Origin: Asparagopsis taxiformis
Lineage: Eukaryota > Rhodophyta > Florideophyceae > Bonnemaisoniales > Bonnemaisoniaceae
Length of the DNA: 64,000 nt
Assembly: GCA_030407315.1 (NCBI GenBank)
Contig: JALQPE010002155.1
Span: 1 to 64,000 of the forward strand
Direction of reading: 5' to 3'
Below are positions 44,563 through 56,239 of the stretch, piece by piece. The stretch's first letter is position 1; every line of letters starts with the position of its first letter. Below the pieces are notes generated by a model. The model did no database searches. It was not told the DNA's origin and saw only the letters and a program-made list of their open reading frames with translations. Position numbers and translations under genes: made by a program.

Positions 44563-45818
44563 TCATGCACTAGCATCCTTGAAAGCTCCAGACAGAAAAG
44601 CAAGTGCCTTGTGGCGTTGTTCTCGAAATTCTACAGCGTCATCTTCAGATGGAATCTGGGTTACAATCCATTCCGAGCGCTCTTCGGATGCATCACAAAA
44701 GAGGCAAACAATTTTAGCTCCACTGGGATGAGACAATGTTACCGAATTTTGAATGTTTGACTTGACGTCATGAAATTGATCAATTTCCTTTTCAGTCCAG
44801 AATGGAGATTTAAGCTTGATTTTCTGTGCTGCACGTTTAGTACGTTTCCCACACCTTTTGTACACCTGCCCTAGGGCGGATGAGAGTGGTGCAATGAGGG
44901 AGGTGAAATCTGGAATTGCAGAACGCATCCAATTGGCAGTACACAAAAACTGTTGAAGGTGGTCTGCATGTGATGGCGCAGGCATGTCCAGCAGCGCTTG
45001 AAAGCGAGACGGATCCATCCGTACTCCATCCTTATCAATTAGACGCCCGCACCATCGAACTGTCTTGAGAAAAAGTTAGCATTTTCTTGCATGCAACTTA
45101 ATGTTAAATTTTTTGCAGACTTTGAGGAATTCGCGCAAAGTTTCCACCAGCTTTTTTGGAGATGGAAAATGTAGAAGGCAGTCATCCAACCACTGGAAAA
45201 ATTCTCACGTTAATGACTGTACAGTTGTTCTACTGTGTTCTGACAATAAGCAGTCGCGTTAACCTGTCCTTGTAGCACCCGTGTAGGTGAGAAGACACCG
45301 TCTGGGCATATGAATGATTGACATTCTTGAGATCCAGCTTCCAGGGGAAGTTGCCAGTATCCTTGGCAAAGGTCAAGGAAGGCGTAACAAGTGTCTCCTG
45401 CAAGCTCTGAGACAACTGTATCGATGTGCGGCATTGGCCATACTGTTGAAATCGTTTGGCTGTTTACATGCCGCAAGTCTACTGTAAAGCGGAACATTCC
45501 TGGACCTGATTTTGGCACTATTAGTGGTGCGCTTGCCCAGCGACTGTCATTATTGGGCCTTATAAAACCCAATTTCAATAGTTCATTGACTTTCTTTTGC
45601 AAGAACTTTTGCTGGGGTGGCGAGTATCGTCTGAGCTTTGCATGAATGGGTCTGGCATCGGGCTTCAAGCGTACTTTCATGGGAGGAACTTTGCAGGGCG
45701 GATCGGCACCCAAATGTAAACGAAAAACGTCTTCATAATCTTGGAGGATAATTCGAACTTCCTCATGTAGATCAGTGGGTAGTCCAGCGTCGATTGCTCC
45801 CTGTAACATGTTGTCCAT
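44563..45818 (-). pseudogene. gypsy reverse transcriptase
   Basis: The sequence shows KLRRYSPPQQKFLQKKVNEL, LGFIRPNNDSRWASAPLIVP, FTVDLRHVNSQT and CYAFLDLCQGYWQLPLE, then FQWLDDCLLHF (the YxDD site with Trp in the first place, in another frame near 45150-45200), and MDPSRFQALLDM. Frame breaks lie near 45205 and 45050. Confidence 0.88.
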
Positions 45819-46122
45819 GAAGGGCTGTACTTCGTCTTTCGAGTGTGATCCGAGCTGTGGTAATTCGTCTTTGAAAAAAGGATCATCCTTGATGTAATCA
45901 CCATAAAATAATGGTGAAGGGAAAAATCATCATAATTAGAAATTGCGTTTTTTATATACTGCATTGAGCAGCAAAGGAGAGATTCCTCTGCTTCGATTCG
46001 CTTCTTCTTCTACGGTTCTAGTGTCGTGGGCTTTGAGCAGAATCTCGGCGAGAGGAGATGGTTTGGTTGGTTGCGTCTGATGTCCGAGGGAGGGATCAGA
46101 AACAAATCCAATTTTTGACAAG

Positions 46123-47679
46123 TCAGCGTCTTGAAACTGGTCGTGAACCCTGCAGGGTGAGCATGGTGAGCATGCTCAAGTGGCAACCTAAATTGAAACC
46201 AAGATTCTCTAGAACTGGTCTAGACAGAAGTACTTCCGGCATTTCCTCACTGAAAATCATATAATCAATGTTGCGGAGACGCAAGGGTCCATCTGGAGTT
46301 TCAACAGTAGTAGTAATTCGTGCCGTGTGATGAGCAACTTTCATCGGCGCGCTTTCTCCATTTCCATCTCCGGGAATGGCCAATTGAAAAGAGACTGGGG
46401 GAGATTTTGGGACTATAGCGATAGAAAATCCTGCATCGGTACCAGTTGAAATGTGATTCATCGATAGGCACGCGTGATCTGCACCATAGTCGCCATTGAT
46501 GATGACAGGAACGGTATATGTAAGAAGACCATTGAAACGACCACTTGGCAGTCCATGGTATGCTGTGTTAGATTCATTTGAGGCAGGCTCACCCGATATC
46601 TTACGGTCAGGTGGACCAATAATTGAGCTAGAATCATTGGACGCGATAAAACTTCACACTGTCCTTTCTCTTGGACATATGTGACGCTGCGCAAGGCTTG
46701 CTGTTTTTCTGCCCTTAATTTATCCAATAGTTCGGCCTTCGTTTCATCAGAGGACTTGATACAATCCTTGACGAGATGGTGCTCTCCAGGAAAAGTTTTT
46801 TTTGTGTTGAGCCAAAGAGGCAAATCGTTGGAGTAACTGCTTGCTAAATGCAACTCGTCACTTGCAGCGCCTGGACCCATTGTTTTGCGCTTTTCCCCAA
46901 TGTTAGTCGGTGGAAAGGTGGCATTCGGAGTTTCCTTTGACACTTTGTGGCGGCCTGTTCTCCGTGACTTGTAATTTTGGAATTCTTCTCCATCGTTACG
47001 CGCATCAATTTGTTTGTTCGATATTGAACGCTTGATTAGAACAAAAAACTTCACAAGGAACAGCTGCCTATGTAACATGAGCAAAGAATCCATTCCAATC
47101 ACTCTTCAGACGTGAATATTTAATCTCTAGATCGGTGACAATTTTACTCCGTAAGGGTTCCGGATGCAGCAGCATGCAAATGTGCTGTACGGATATGTTT
47201 GGGTTTTTGGCAGTGAGATGTTCCCAGCGAAGGAAACGGAGATGGGAAGTATAGTCTGTAAACAGGCTCATTATCCTGAGTTCAGCATCGGGCTCATTGA
47301 TGTTGAGATAAACGGATTTCAGTACATATTTCTCCAGCTGCTCAACTGTGAGCATCTCCTGCTTTTTCAAATCTTTTGATTGTAGCCATTCTTGTAATAA
47401 GTTCTCAGTCAGGTCGTCAGGAGACAGGAAATCAGGAAAAAGCTTCATGCTGATGAGAGATTGCAGCAGATCGGGATCGATTGACGACTTGATAGACACA
47501 GGAGTAACATTGCTACCACTGTTTGTAGCATCTGCAGCACCAGCGAGGTACTGCTCACATTAACGCACAAATTTATGTATCTGCTTGCGTCCGATGCGCT
47601 TGAGAATTGGATGCGTAATAGGTGTGAAGAAATTTTGACCGGCAGAGGGTCCGCTGCTAGACGCCATGCTGCGATCGAT
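46123..47679 (-). pseudogene. gypsy gag and protease region
   Basis: Gag begins near the ATG at about 47666 (MASSSGPSAGQ), is stopped after QIHKFVR near 47560, and continues as DPDLLQSLISMKLFPDFLSP to 47068. The next frame has FPGEHHLVKDCIKSSDE, a decayed zinc-knuckle region. The protease-like part (46123-46461) includes STGTDAGFSIAIVPKSPP and MPEVLLSRPVLENLGF, typical of this gypsy clade, with DYGADH upstream where DTG/DSG is normal. Confidence 0.7.
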
Positions 47680-47712
47680 TGAGAGCTCCGAATTTTTCTG
47701 AGCAGTGATCAC

Positions 47713-47971
47713 TGTTGCTTGCCAAGGTGGCGTAAATCTGAGGACTCTGCATTCCGTTTACCTCCCAATTTTCTACAATAGAGCAGTAAATACCTATCGG
47801 ATAGAGAAGGAAAAACGCACTCAGAAATGTTCGGCATTAGGCCGATGACGCATGGTAATAATATGATTACAGTAAATGAAATGTCGATACAATACGAATA
47901 GCAGCTTGACCTTCTGGAGCGAATAACGCATTGCTGTCCAGAAATGGGCGGAAAGCCAGGTCCGCCCAACA
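47713..47971 (-). repeat. gypsy 5' LTR
   Basis: Plus-strand ends are TGTTGCTTGCC and CGCCCAACA. Inside the element, the minus strand continues with GTGATCACTGCTC where a primer-binding site is expected; I could not match it to a tRNA. Confidence 0.92.
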
Positions 47972-47975
47972 TGCT

Positions 47976-49504
47976 GGAGTGTTATCTGATGTACAAATTA
48001 ACTCCATACAATTTTCAGCAAATCAGTGGATTGCAAAACCCTGGCAACGAAAAAATGACGTTCATACTGGAGAATTATATCATGTATCTTGCGTTTTCCA
48101 CGAAGCCTCATGAAATATTTTAATTATTCTAAACATCATTGGTACATATTTTTGTGCAGCTGGGAGACTTGATTTTGATTTTAGATATACTCTCAAAGTC
48201 GCATTGGTCCTCCAGCTTGTCAGAAACACTTCTGTTCATAGTACTGAAGGAAAGGATAGCAGGGCATCCGACTGCGGCTCAATTTTGGGCTCTAAAGAAT
48301 GCTTGAATTCATATGTCTACAAGATAAATCAAGCTCCAGAGGGAACCTTTAAAAAGGCCTAAAAGATTTCCAACCATTAATGAGGGTCATAGAAAGTCAT
48401 AAAAGTTTTGGAATTCTCCTTTTACCATGACCAATACAAGGATCATTCCATTGGTACCACATAGAAAGCTATCTTGGGAGTATAATACCCTATGTTTCCG
48501 GGTTCCTCATCAATCATAGTCCAATATAGTTAAATCACGAACTCATAGGTTCTGATTCCTTCTATGTGAAGATGTACGAGTTCTCCTTTCCACGTTGCCA
48601 TGATGTAGTAGGTAAGGCTAAACGCAAGGTGGATAGTGTCCAACGTATCGGATACATAGTGATATTACGTATCCAGACTTATTGCTTTTCTCATTTCTTA
48701 ACACCCATCTACAAAATAAGTTTAAGTCGTTGTACATTTTTAATCCTCGGTTATTTAGTTCTTTCCATAGGTTCAGCACAGAGAATGTGTGCTCTTAAAG
48801 TCATACGCCGTTCTTATCGAGTCTTCTAGCCGTTTGAAACTTTCAATTTAGAAAGGAAATCAATAATTGTTGGATCCACCCTGGCGAAATAGAACTACTT
48901 CGAAGAACCGACAAGGTAACTTTCCTTCTGATCCAGTGAGGCCAGAAAGTTTTGCTGCGTTGAGTTGTCTCCCTTGGCATACTAAAAATGAACCAAGAAA
49001 TTCAGTATGGAAGCGTCCCAAAATCCTAAAGGGGTTCCACAGCTGGTTTTGATGGCTTGTATTTCATCGATCAATAGTTGGAAAAATATGATTCGTAGGG
49101 CATAAAGGGTCTAAATAAACCTTCCGGTTTCTTTTGAACCTTTGAGCCACCGCAAACACTCCCCTTACTTCACAATTTCATCCCTCACACTATCCGAACG
49201 AGCCGAAATGCTCCTCCTCCCGTCTATCCCACATTTGGTTCGAGCTCTGGCGCTGCGCGTTACTGGAAAGCCAACTAGGGTTGAACTCTACACTGACAAA
49301 ATGTCCGCCACACCCCTAACATCCCCCATACACACCCCAGCATATCTGAAACCACTGAAACGTGGATATTCAGCACAGCAATACCGCTTCTCGAGAGCAT
49401 GAACTCTATCGTAGGCGACCCACGCTCGAAGACCTCCCCATGGTGATAGTGCACTATCAAATACATTGAACACGTCATCGACCCCAACTTCCGTATTTTA
49501 GCGC
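47976..49504. other. no firm gene
   Basis: Mostly AT-rich. Short frames at 48566-48829 and 49142-49402 (plus) were considered; the latter (HLVRALALRVTGKPTRVELY) is protein-like but has no family. Nothing is called. Confidence 0.3.
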
Positions 49505-49686
49505 AATTATTCGTTGATTAAATCGCTGCGAACGCGCGCTTGTCGAGATAAGTCCGCATGCATCTGCCTTAGTTTGTTAGTAAGTGAGCGTATGCGTGGC
49601 ATCTCAGTTACGCTTCTCGGCGCGTCGGCGAGCGCGTGCGTGACCAATCTAGCTTAGAATGAGAGGCGAAGAACAGAAACTCATAC

Positions 49687-49715
49687 CTGGAATGACAATA
49701 ATTGTCATTCCAGGG
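49687..49715. repeat. 29-bp palindrome
   Basis: CCTGGAATGACAAT, one A, and its exact complement. Confidence 0.95.
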
Positions 49716-49735
49716 ATAGGTATCATTGTGTGGCG

Positions 49736-49772
49736 GGAGAAAAACTCAAGGATAATCTTTGAGTTTTTCTCC
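49736..49772. repeat. hairpin with 14-bp arms
   Basis: GGAGAAAAACTCAA, nine bases, TTGAGTTTTTCTCC. It begins 20 bases after the previous palindrome. Confidence 0.95.
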
Positions 49773-50324
49773 TGCGACAGAAAGATACGAAAACTTATGA
49801 TAAGTGCGCAATATACTCACATCACCAACGAATACACCACTATGTGGTTCATCATAGACGGTCTATCGAGCCACTCGCAGTTCTTCGATATTCAACGCCA
49901 TATCCGAATATCGGGACTGCCTGCCTCCCTCAATGACCTTCAGGCCAGGCTAGAAGGCATAGCCAAGGGCAAAGCCCGTAAAAAACATTCATAGACAAGA
50001 AACCATAGACGAGGCAGATGTCATACTGGAAACCGTCAACGTCGAAATTGGACTCCACGATACCGCATCGTACCCTCTCAAACGGAACAACTGCTTCAAC
50101 TCGGACAACTTTTTCGCTCAATGAACAACGCGAACGCCTCCAAGCCCGCCAAAAAGCCAAGAAGAAATATGGAGAAAACTGAATCAGGGTATCCAAGGTT
50201 TGGGAACCAACCCTTTTCCCTTCCCGATAATACCCCGGAAGACATCACAAACACAATCACCACTGAATTCGATATGAACAGGACGTACTTTCGAAACGAG
50301 AATTGGAAAATTTTGAGATGTTGA

Positions 50325-51697
50325 TTGACCCAGAAACTGTTGATTGAATTGTAGCCAATGAGTAGAAAATAATGACTGACTGGAATTACATTGGAATTCT
50401 ACACATGTTTCAGCTCGTAGCCCTGCTCAAATACGTTGTCTGACAGCCTGTGGGTTCCGTTTTAGTCTGTTGTGCGGACAGCCTGTTGCCACTCTTCGTG
50501 ATTCTGCCGTCCAGCGCGGCGGCAAACATATTGGTAGTTTCTAATACAATCTGATCATATCTGAGCTCGCAGTTTACACAATTTTTTAAAAAAAATTATT
50601 CATGCACCGTGTTTCTATTGACTGTACAGCCATGCTACGTAGACTTAACATTTATATTGAGCACACTCATCTGCAATCCATCGTATTATCAGCTCAGACT
50701 CTCACCATTAGTCTCAGCTTCGCCCTGTGCTGCGTTCAATATTTGAGTAGATTGTGACCTTGAGATTTGCAGAGAAAGTGTGGCCAGCTTCTCTAGCAAC
50801 GCTTTCATCACGCCAGGGTTTGAACTCATCAAAAAACTTTCTAGCTTCCTACATTCAGTAGGGTTCAAATATCTCACATTACTGAACACTCAACGCTTTC
50901 GCAAAACAGGGGTGAACACAGGAAGCTCTTTCGACGAACAATACCCAATTTCGTACAGAGCAGATGCAGCTAACATTCCCAATTTGTTCTCAACGACCTG
51001 CTCTGATGGAACATTACTCATAGGCAGTAAAGAAGTGACCTAAGTGCAGTCAGTTGATTTCAAACCCGTGTTAATGCCACCAACAAGTAGTTTGATAAGC
51101 GGATGGACAATTTCCAACAAGAACCTAGTGAGAAGAAATGTATCATATGTATATGGAATGAAGTGGTGGCGACTTGTAATGACTATATCTCCGAGACGTT
51201 GCATGACATGCAGCTGCAATGGCTTAAATGATGATATCATATCTGCATATGCAGATTGGGAATCATTTGATGAAGAATGTGACAAAAGCCATAACATACG
51301 AGGTATAACGGCGGGAGAAAACTGGAGCAGTTGTCTCCAACGGACTGGAGAATATTCACAATAGATACCACAGCATAGGAGCTGGTCCTTACAAACGTGC
51401 GTTTTCCGAACAGGCGGAAATGTTCATGGGTCTCCATTTATTCACAAGTACATGACGCCACTAGATATAAACACTGGATATTATAAAAGAATGTATCGCA
51501 TCACACTTACCTTTGTTGATCTTCCATGAATGATAGATTGTAAAAGCCATAGTACCACAAATAATTTGAGTGGCCCAACGAGGATAAAGGGTGCATGCAA
51601 TACGGATGGAATATCGAGATCTATGTTGAAAACAATGCTAGGTAATGATCCCATAAGTCTCATACACTGCACCATCCTGAGACTAGGAATTAAATGG
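50325..51697. other. no firm gene
   Basis: A minus-strand 66-codon stretch at 50689-50889 (ECRKLESFLMSSNPGVMKAL) looks helical and protein-like but is isolated and has no recognisable family. Nothing else is supported. Confidence 0.3.
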
Positions 51698-51739
51698 GTA
51701 GAGATGGTGGAAGAGTAATTACTCTTCCACCATCTCTAC
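51698..51739. repeat. perfect 42-bp palindrome
   Basis: GTAGAGATGGTGGAAGAGTAA is followed directly by its exact complement, with no loop. Confidence 0.95.
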
Positions 51740-51891
51740 GCTACTCAAGTAGCTACCGTTGAAATGGGTATGTTGGCGTAAAGTCGCATCTCGGCCCAGA
51801 CCTGGTCATCCTCCAGACATACCGACAATTTGCAATCCACAGCTTCCTGCTTCAATAAAACCAGTCGAGGGCAAACGTTCGTAAAGAAGTC

Positions 51892-52290
51892 ATGACTGTG
51901 ACTAAAGTGGTGTCCATCTCATTCCTCATTGCAGCGGTTTTGTTGTCAACAAATGTGTGGGCAGACAATGTTTCTCATCTCACTTCTTGTCTCACAAATC
52001 GTCGTGCAGTAATATTGAGCATTCAAGATGTACTGATCAAAAATTATCTGCTTGGCAAGTGCAGCTTCGTTGTACCTACGCAACGTACCGCACAAGGAAA
52101 CTGTTTCACATTACACATTCAATGCAATGTGTCGACAGGTAAGAGGGAAACGAATAGCATACAATATACCATATACAGCTGCCAGTCGGGCGAGCGAACG
52201 AGACGTCATAGAAATAGCTGTATTGAATACAAACCTGATGCAACTCATGTGCTCATCTCACTTGTTGCATTGCACATCGTCGAGCAGTAA
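51892..52290 (+). CDS. small putative secreted protein
   Basis: The 132-residue frame begins MTVTKVVSISFLIAAVLLST followed by NVWADN, a good signal peptide with a likely cut after Ala. The mature part has several Cys residues (SCLTNRR, GKCSF, GNCF, IQCN, YSCQSG), consistent with disulfides. A weak likeness to Cys-rich lectin domains is not enough to name it. The sequence at 51971-52056 is duplicated at 52250-52334 over the end of the gene, so its C-terminus may have been altered by that event or by the gypsy element that starts next to it. Confidence 0.45.
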   Translation: MTVTKVVSISFLIAAVLLSTNVWADNVSHLTSCLTNRRAVILSIQDVLIKNYLLGKCSFVVPTQRTAQGNCFTLHIQCNVSTGKRETNSIQYTIYSCQSGERTRRHRNSCIEYKPDATHVLISLVALHIVEQ

Positions 52291-52334
52291 TATTGAGCAT
52301 GCATGATGCACTGATCGAAAATCATCTGCCTAGC
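51971..52334. repeat. 85-bp direct duplication
   Basis: Copies lie at 51971-52056 and 52250-52334. Both contain 'gcagtaatattgagcat' and 'ctgatc(a/g)aaaat(t/c)atctgc'. The second copy ends where CpG-rich gypsy sequence begins. Confidence 0.85.
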
Positions 52335-52514
52335 GCGGTACGCTCCCCGTTGGGAATCGTCCCACTCAAGCGTGAGGGCGGCGAAGCCCTCGCAAAAGTT
52401 TTGAACCTACCGCTGGTCTACGCGACGACACGGACGAACGCTAACGGGTTGGGCGACGAAATGTCTGACCCACTGGTCAGCAAAAAAGGGAACGACCCCC
52501 GCCGCAGAATGGCA

Positions 52515-53457
52515 GTCGAAAATCGATTTGTCGCACCTCGACGATGAGGATTTACGAAAGCGCATTTACGAGATGCTCGAAACACATTCGTCAACGTGGA
52601 CGAGTGGTCGCCTCGGCGAAATCAACCCGGCGAAGCATTGAATCGAACTCGAACCGGGCACGCGGTCCTACGCTCAATGCCCTATCGACAGGGTCCGGCT
52701 CTACGTACGATAGCCGAGGAGCAAATTACGAATATGCTCAACGAAGGGGTTATCGAACCCGCTTCCAGCGAATGGGAGTCACCAATCATGATGGTGCCGA
52801 AGAAGGACAGATCCTTACGTTTCTGTGTCGATTACAGACGTTTGAACGCGAAAACGATCGCTGATTCGTACCCGCCTCCTCGCATGGAAGACAGACTCGA
52901 TTCGTTGGGTGACGCAGCCATCTTCACGACACTCGACTGTAACGCCGGTTACTGGCAAGTGCCCGTCTCCGTCGAGGACCGTGATAATACAACGTTTACG
53001 TCTTTCATGGGAACGTATCGCTACGTGAGAATGCCATTTGGGCTACGAAATGCCCCCGCTACGTTTCAGCAGACGTTTGAAATTATCCTCTCCGGAATTC
53101 GCTGGCAATCGTGTTTCGTTTACCTAGACGACGTAATCGTCTTTTCGAAAGACGTCGAGTCTCACTTGGGTCACGTTGACCACATATTTTTCCTTGCTAC
53201 GTTCACCAGGAGTAACGTTGAAGCTCGCGAAGTGCTCGTTCTTTCAACCGCAAGTTGAATACCTGGGGCACGTCATCACCACAGGAAAACTGTACGTTGC
53301 AGTCAGAAACAAGGAACCCTTTCGTACAGCAACGTTCCCGCGGGATAAGACGCAATGTCGATCGTTTTTGGGCGCGGCCAACGTTTACCGGCGTTTCGTA
53401 AAGGCGTACGCCGAGATCGCTCGGCCACTGTTGAGGTTGAGACAGTTGGAGAGGTGA
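52515..53457 (+). pseudogene. gypsy-2 reverse transcriptase
   Basis: Visible blocks are MLNEGVIEPASSEWESPIMM, VPKKDRSLRFCVDYRRLNAK, FTTLDCNAGYWQVPV, MPFGLRNAPATFQQTF and FVYLDDVIVFSKD (YLDD at 53121-53132), then VEYLGHVITTGKL and FLGAANVYRRFVKAYAEIAR. Frame shifts occur near 52640 and 53210. Confidence 0.92.
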
Positions 53458-54579
53458 AGAGAAAAGGTTGTCGCTTGACTTGGTTTACTATCGGATCGCC
53501 TCGCAGCACCACTACTTATACTACTGGAATTTCCCAATTTCCGATTTCCAGAGTTCCAACCTGCACCGCGCCGCATATACGACGGCGTAACCCTAGCTGC
53601 CCCTAATCCAGATCTGTATCCACGTGTTAGTCCCGATTCGACAAAAATGGTAAAATCACCAGCTCATTGCCCTGAACAAAGTCTACCGGGTTAGATCTCA
53701 CGTAGTCAACTAGATCCGTCTCTACGAGCACAAAAATATATGGAATCAACAATCCGTAATAGATGATATCCCAACAGTGTGACTTGATGTGCGATTGCAA
53801 CAAGATGGAATGTCATACACAATGCATATGAAAGTGTGGGGCTATTCAAGTTGGTCGATAGCGTCGATGCGAGCGCGTGCGCGCGAACGTTGCCACGAAA
53901 CCGCGAGCCGCGCCACGTGTAGTGATTTCCGCGAATTTCCCTTTACTTTCCCTTTTTGGGTTTTTAAGACGAAAGTCTTTTTCCCAAAATTTTCCCAATT
54001 TTGCGTGCGAGCGCGCGGCCGCCGGCCGGCCGCGCAAGGACAACCTGTCCTAGGTAGTTAGCTAAAAATGGTCGTTCTGCCCCGCACCTTACCAATAAGC
54101 AGCCAGCACTTTCGCAGCTACGAGTTATGCGTTGAGCGAATCGCGAGGACCGATTACGTTGAAACGTTGTGTGCGGATTGCTCACGATCGCCGACGTACG
54201 TGCGCGCGCCGCGTTTACCGACCGTCGCATTGCGTCGCACCGCGAGACCGCGCGTTGCGTCGCATACCGCTAGGCCAGGGATTTCCGACCCCTGCGTGGA
54301 TCGTGTTGAGCTCGAGTTTACTCGGTGATCTCACCCTGAGATCACGGCTAGCGCCGGCCCGTGAATCCTGTGTTGCGATCGACCCCTGGGCGTTCCGCCG
54401 TTGTACCACCCGATCGCCACCGCGACCGAGCGACGTGCGAAACGCAAGTTCAATTGCGCGATCCAGTTCAACACGCCCTGACACGGCAAGGGATTCTAGA
54501 ACCCTCTTAGTGACCGCCATCCCGGCTGGTCCTACAGAAAGCACCACAGAGTGCCACCAATTGCACTCTACATTAATAG
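53458..54579. other. foreign segment inside gypsy-2
   Basis: About 1.1 kb separates the reverse transcriptase from RNase H. The left part (to about 53835) is ordinary AT-rich DNA. From 53843 it is CpG-rich and starts with the gttggtcga block shared with 30208, then has hairpins (GCGCGGCCG/CGGCCGCGC near 54009-54031; AAGACGAAAGTCTT). It may be an LTR plus leader of the same family, inserted or rearranged. No target duplication was found. Confidence 0.4.
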
Positions 54580-55036
54580 CCACTCAACAAGATGTTGAAG
54601 AAGGACGCTTCCCCCCGATTGGACGAACCCAACCAACGCGCAGACGAACGCGTTCGAAACGTTAAATTCGATACTGGTGTCGCCACCAGTGTTGCACCTT
54701 CCGAAGGCAGGGCGTCCGTTCATGATCGATACCGACGCGCCGGCATATCAGGTGGGAGCTACGTTCCTCCAGCAGCAGAACGAAGATAAGCCCAACGAGT
54801 GGGTGCTGATTGGGTACTGGTCGAAGACCCTCAACGAAACCGAACGTGGTTATTCGGCAACTGATCGCGAGTGCTACTCCGTAGTTTGGGCGATAACGTC
54901 GCTCCTCCCCTACGTAGAGGGTCAACGATTTACCGTACTTACGGACCACGAAGCCTTGTGTTGGCTGATGACGTTGACGGACACGTCCGGTCGACTACTA
55001 AGATGGAGGCTACGCGTTGCCGAATTCGACTTCTAG
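54580..55036 (+). pseudogene. gypsy-2 RNase H
   Basis: KKDASPRLDEPNQRADE leads into LHLPKAGRPFMIDTDAPAYQ, LIGYWSKTLNETERGYSATD and FTVLTDHEALCWLMTL, the usual RNase H acidic residues and TDHxAL motif. A frame shift lies near 54690. Confidence 0.9.
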
Positions 55037-55652
55037 GTTACGTACAGACCTGGGCGCGTACACCAGGTGCCGGAAGCTTTATCACGCGTGATATCTACCT
55101 ACGACGACGGTCGACCAGTCGACGATGACGTACCATCGTATGGGGACACGGTCCTCGTGACGACTCGCAGCTGCGCCGACTAGTCGGCGACAACCCACAC
55201 GAAGTGGGCAAGGGAGAACGATGTCCGTACGAGAGAAGGCTGCCTTCTCTCAACGAATGCCACGGGTCACGGTGACTTTTCGAGCACGAATCGTGACGAA
55301 CAACCATGAGCAGCGAAGGCTGGCAACAGTGAACCCGATTTCAACCGCGACGAGTCGCTCGAAGACGTTCTCGACGAGGAACCGGATTTCCTCGACGAAC
55401 AGCGTGCTGCTGAAGATGACTCGGCACGTGTGCCACCAGCTGACGTCCAGCTTCCCAATACGAGGGACGAGCTTATCAAGCTCAACGCGAAGACGCCTTC
55501 TGTCAGACGATACTGGCGCGACAGTTCGAGACGCAGGACGCTGCATTCTTCGAAGGCCACGGTGGCTTACTCCGACGACGGAACCCTCATGACGAGTAAC
55601 GAGCGCAAATCGTTGTGCCGGCTTCGTTACGGCTGCGGCTGCTGGAGCTAAC

Positions 55653-56239
55653 GCATCACCACGTCCTCTCTGGGAATCGCGGGCAAACCCGCATGTACTA
55701 CACCCTACGGAGGACGTATTATTGGCCTGCGATGGCCGCCGACACCCACGCAACGGTATGAAACTGCGTTGGATGTGAGAAGAACCGCGTGGAACTTCGC
55801 AAAGGGACGAACCCGTTGCGACTATTCCCGGCCACAGAGCCATTGCGAGTCCTATGTATCGACATTACTAGGTCCGCTTACGAAGACCACGCGAGGTAAC
55901 CGATTTATTCTCATGATAACGGACCGCTTTACGAAGCTAACTAGGGTCGTACCTCTACGAAATATCGATTACGCCACCGTGGCGAGCGCGTTCGTCAACG
56001 CTTGGGTTTTCTCGTACGGACCCCCACGGACACTCATCAGCGACAACGGAAAGCAGTTCGCTGCTAAGTTCTTCCAGTGTGTCTGTAACGAAATCGGCGT
56101 AACGAACGTGTTCACGTCGACTTACCACCCCCAAACGAACGGGCAAGTGGAGTGCTACAACAGGACGATCCTGGCGATGCTCCGTGATTACATGAACGAG
56201 AACCAGAACGACTGGAATCGATACGCCGATGCGTATTAA
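55653..56239 (+). pseudogene. gypsy-2 integrase core
   Basis: The zinc-motif end CVGCEKNRVEL precedes LRVLCIDILGPL (D), RTLISDNGKQF (D) and HPQTNGQVECYNRTIL (E). Frame breaks occur near 55760 and 55850, and a TAA at 56237 splits integrase from its C-terminal part. The sequence between RNase H and this core (55037-55652) is decayed linker. Confidence 0.9.

Larger units (their letters stand above)
42441..47971 (-). mobile_element. complete Ty3/gypsy chromovirus, inactivated
   Basis: Two 259-bp direct LTRs (42441-42699 and 47713-47971) bound 5.0 kb of internal sequence. The 4-bp duplication TGCT flanks the element (42437-42440 and 47972-47975). On the minus strand the order is gag, protease, reverse transcriptase, RNase H, integrase and chromodomain. 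The LTRs differ at about a dozen positions by eye, so the insertion is not recent. Several stops and frameshifts break the polyprotein. Confidence 0.93.
49505..50324 (+). other. CpG-rich retroelement relic with two short ORFs
   Basis: 49505-49650 resembles the CpG-rich block at 30208 (gcgaacgcgcgc, then a(c/t)ataagtc(c/t)gc and ttagtaag(c/t)gagcgta). Frames follow at 49659-49994 (HIRISGLPASLNDLQARLEG) and 50121-50324. They may be gag remnants, but no zinc knuckle is visible. Two hairpins lie at 49687-49772. Confidence 0.35.

Noticed and set aside
51892..52290. Assignment of the secreted protein to the SUEL-type lectin family
   Set aside because: Cysteine spacing fits only loosely and key motif residues are absent.
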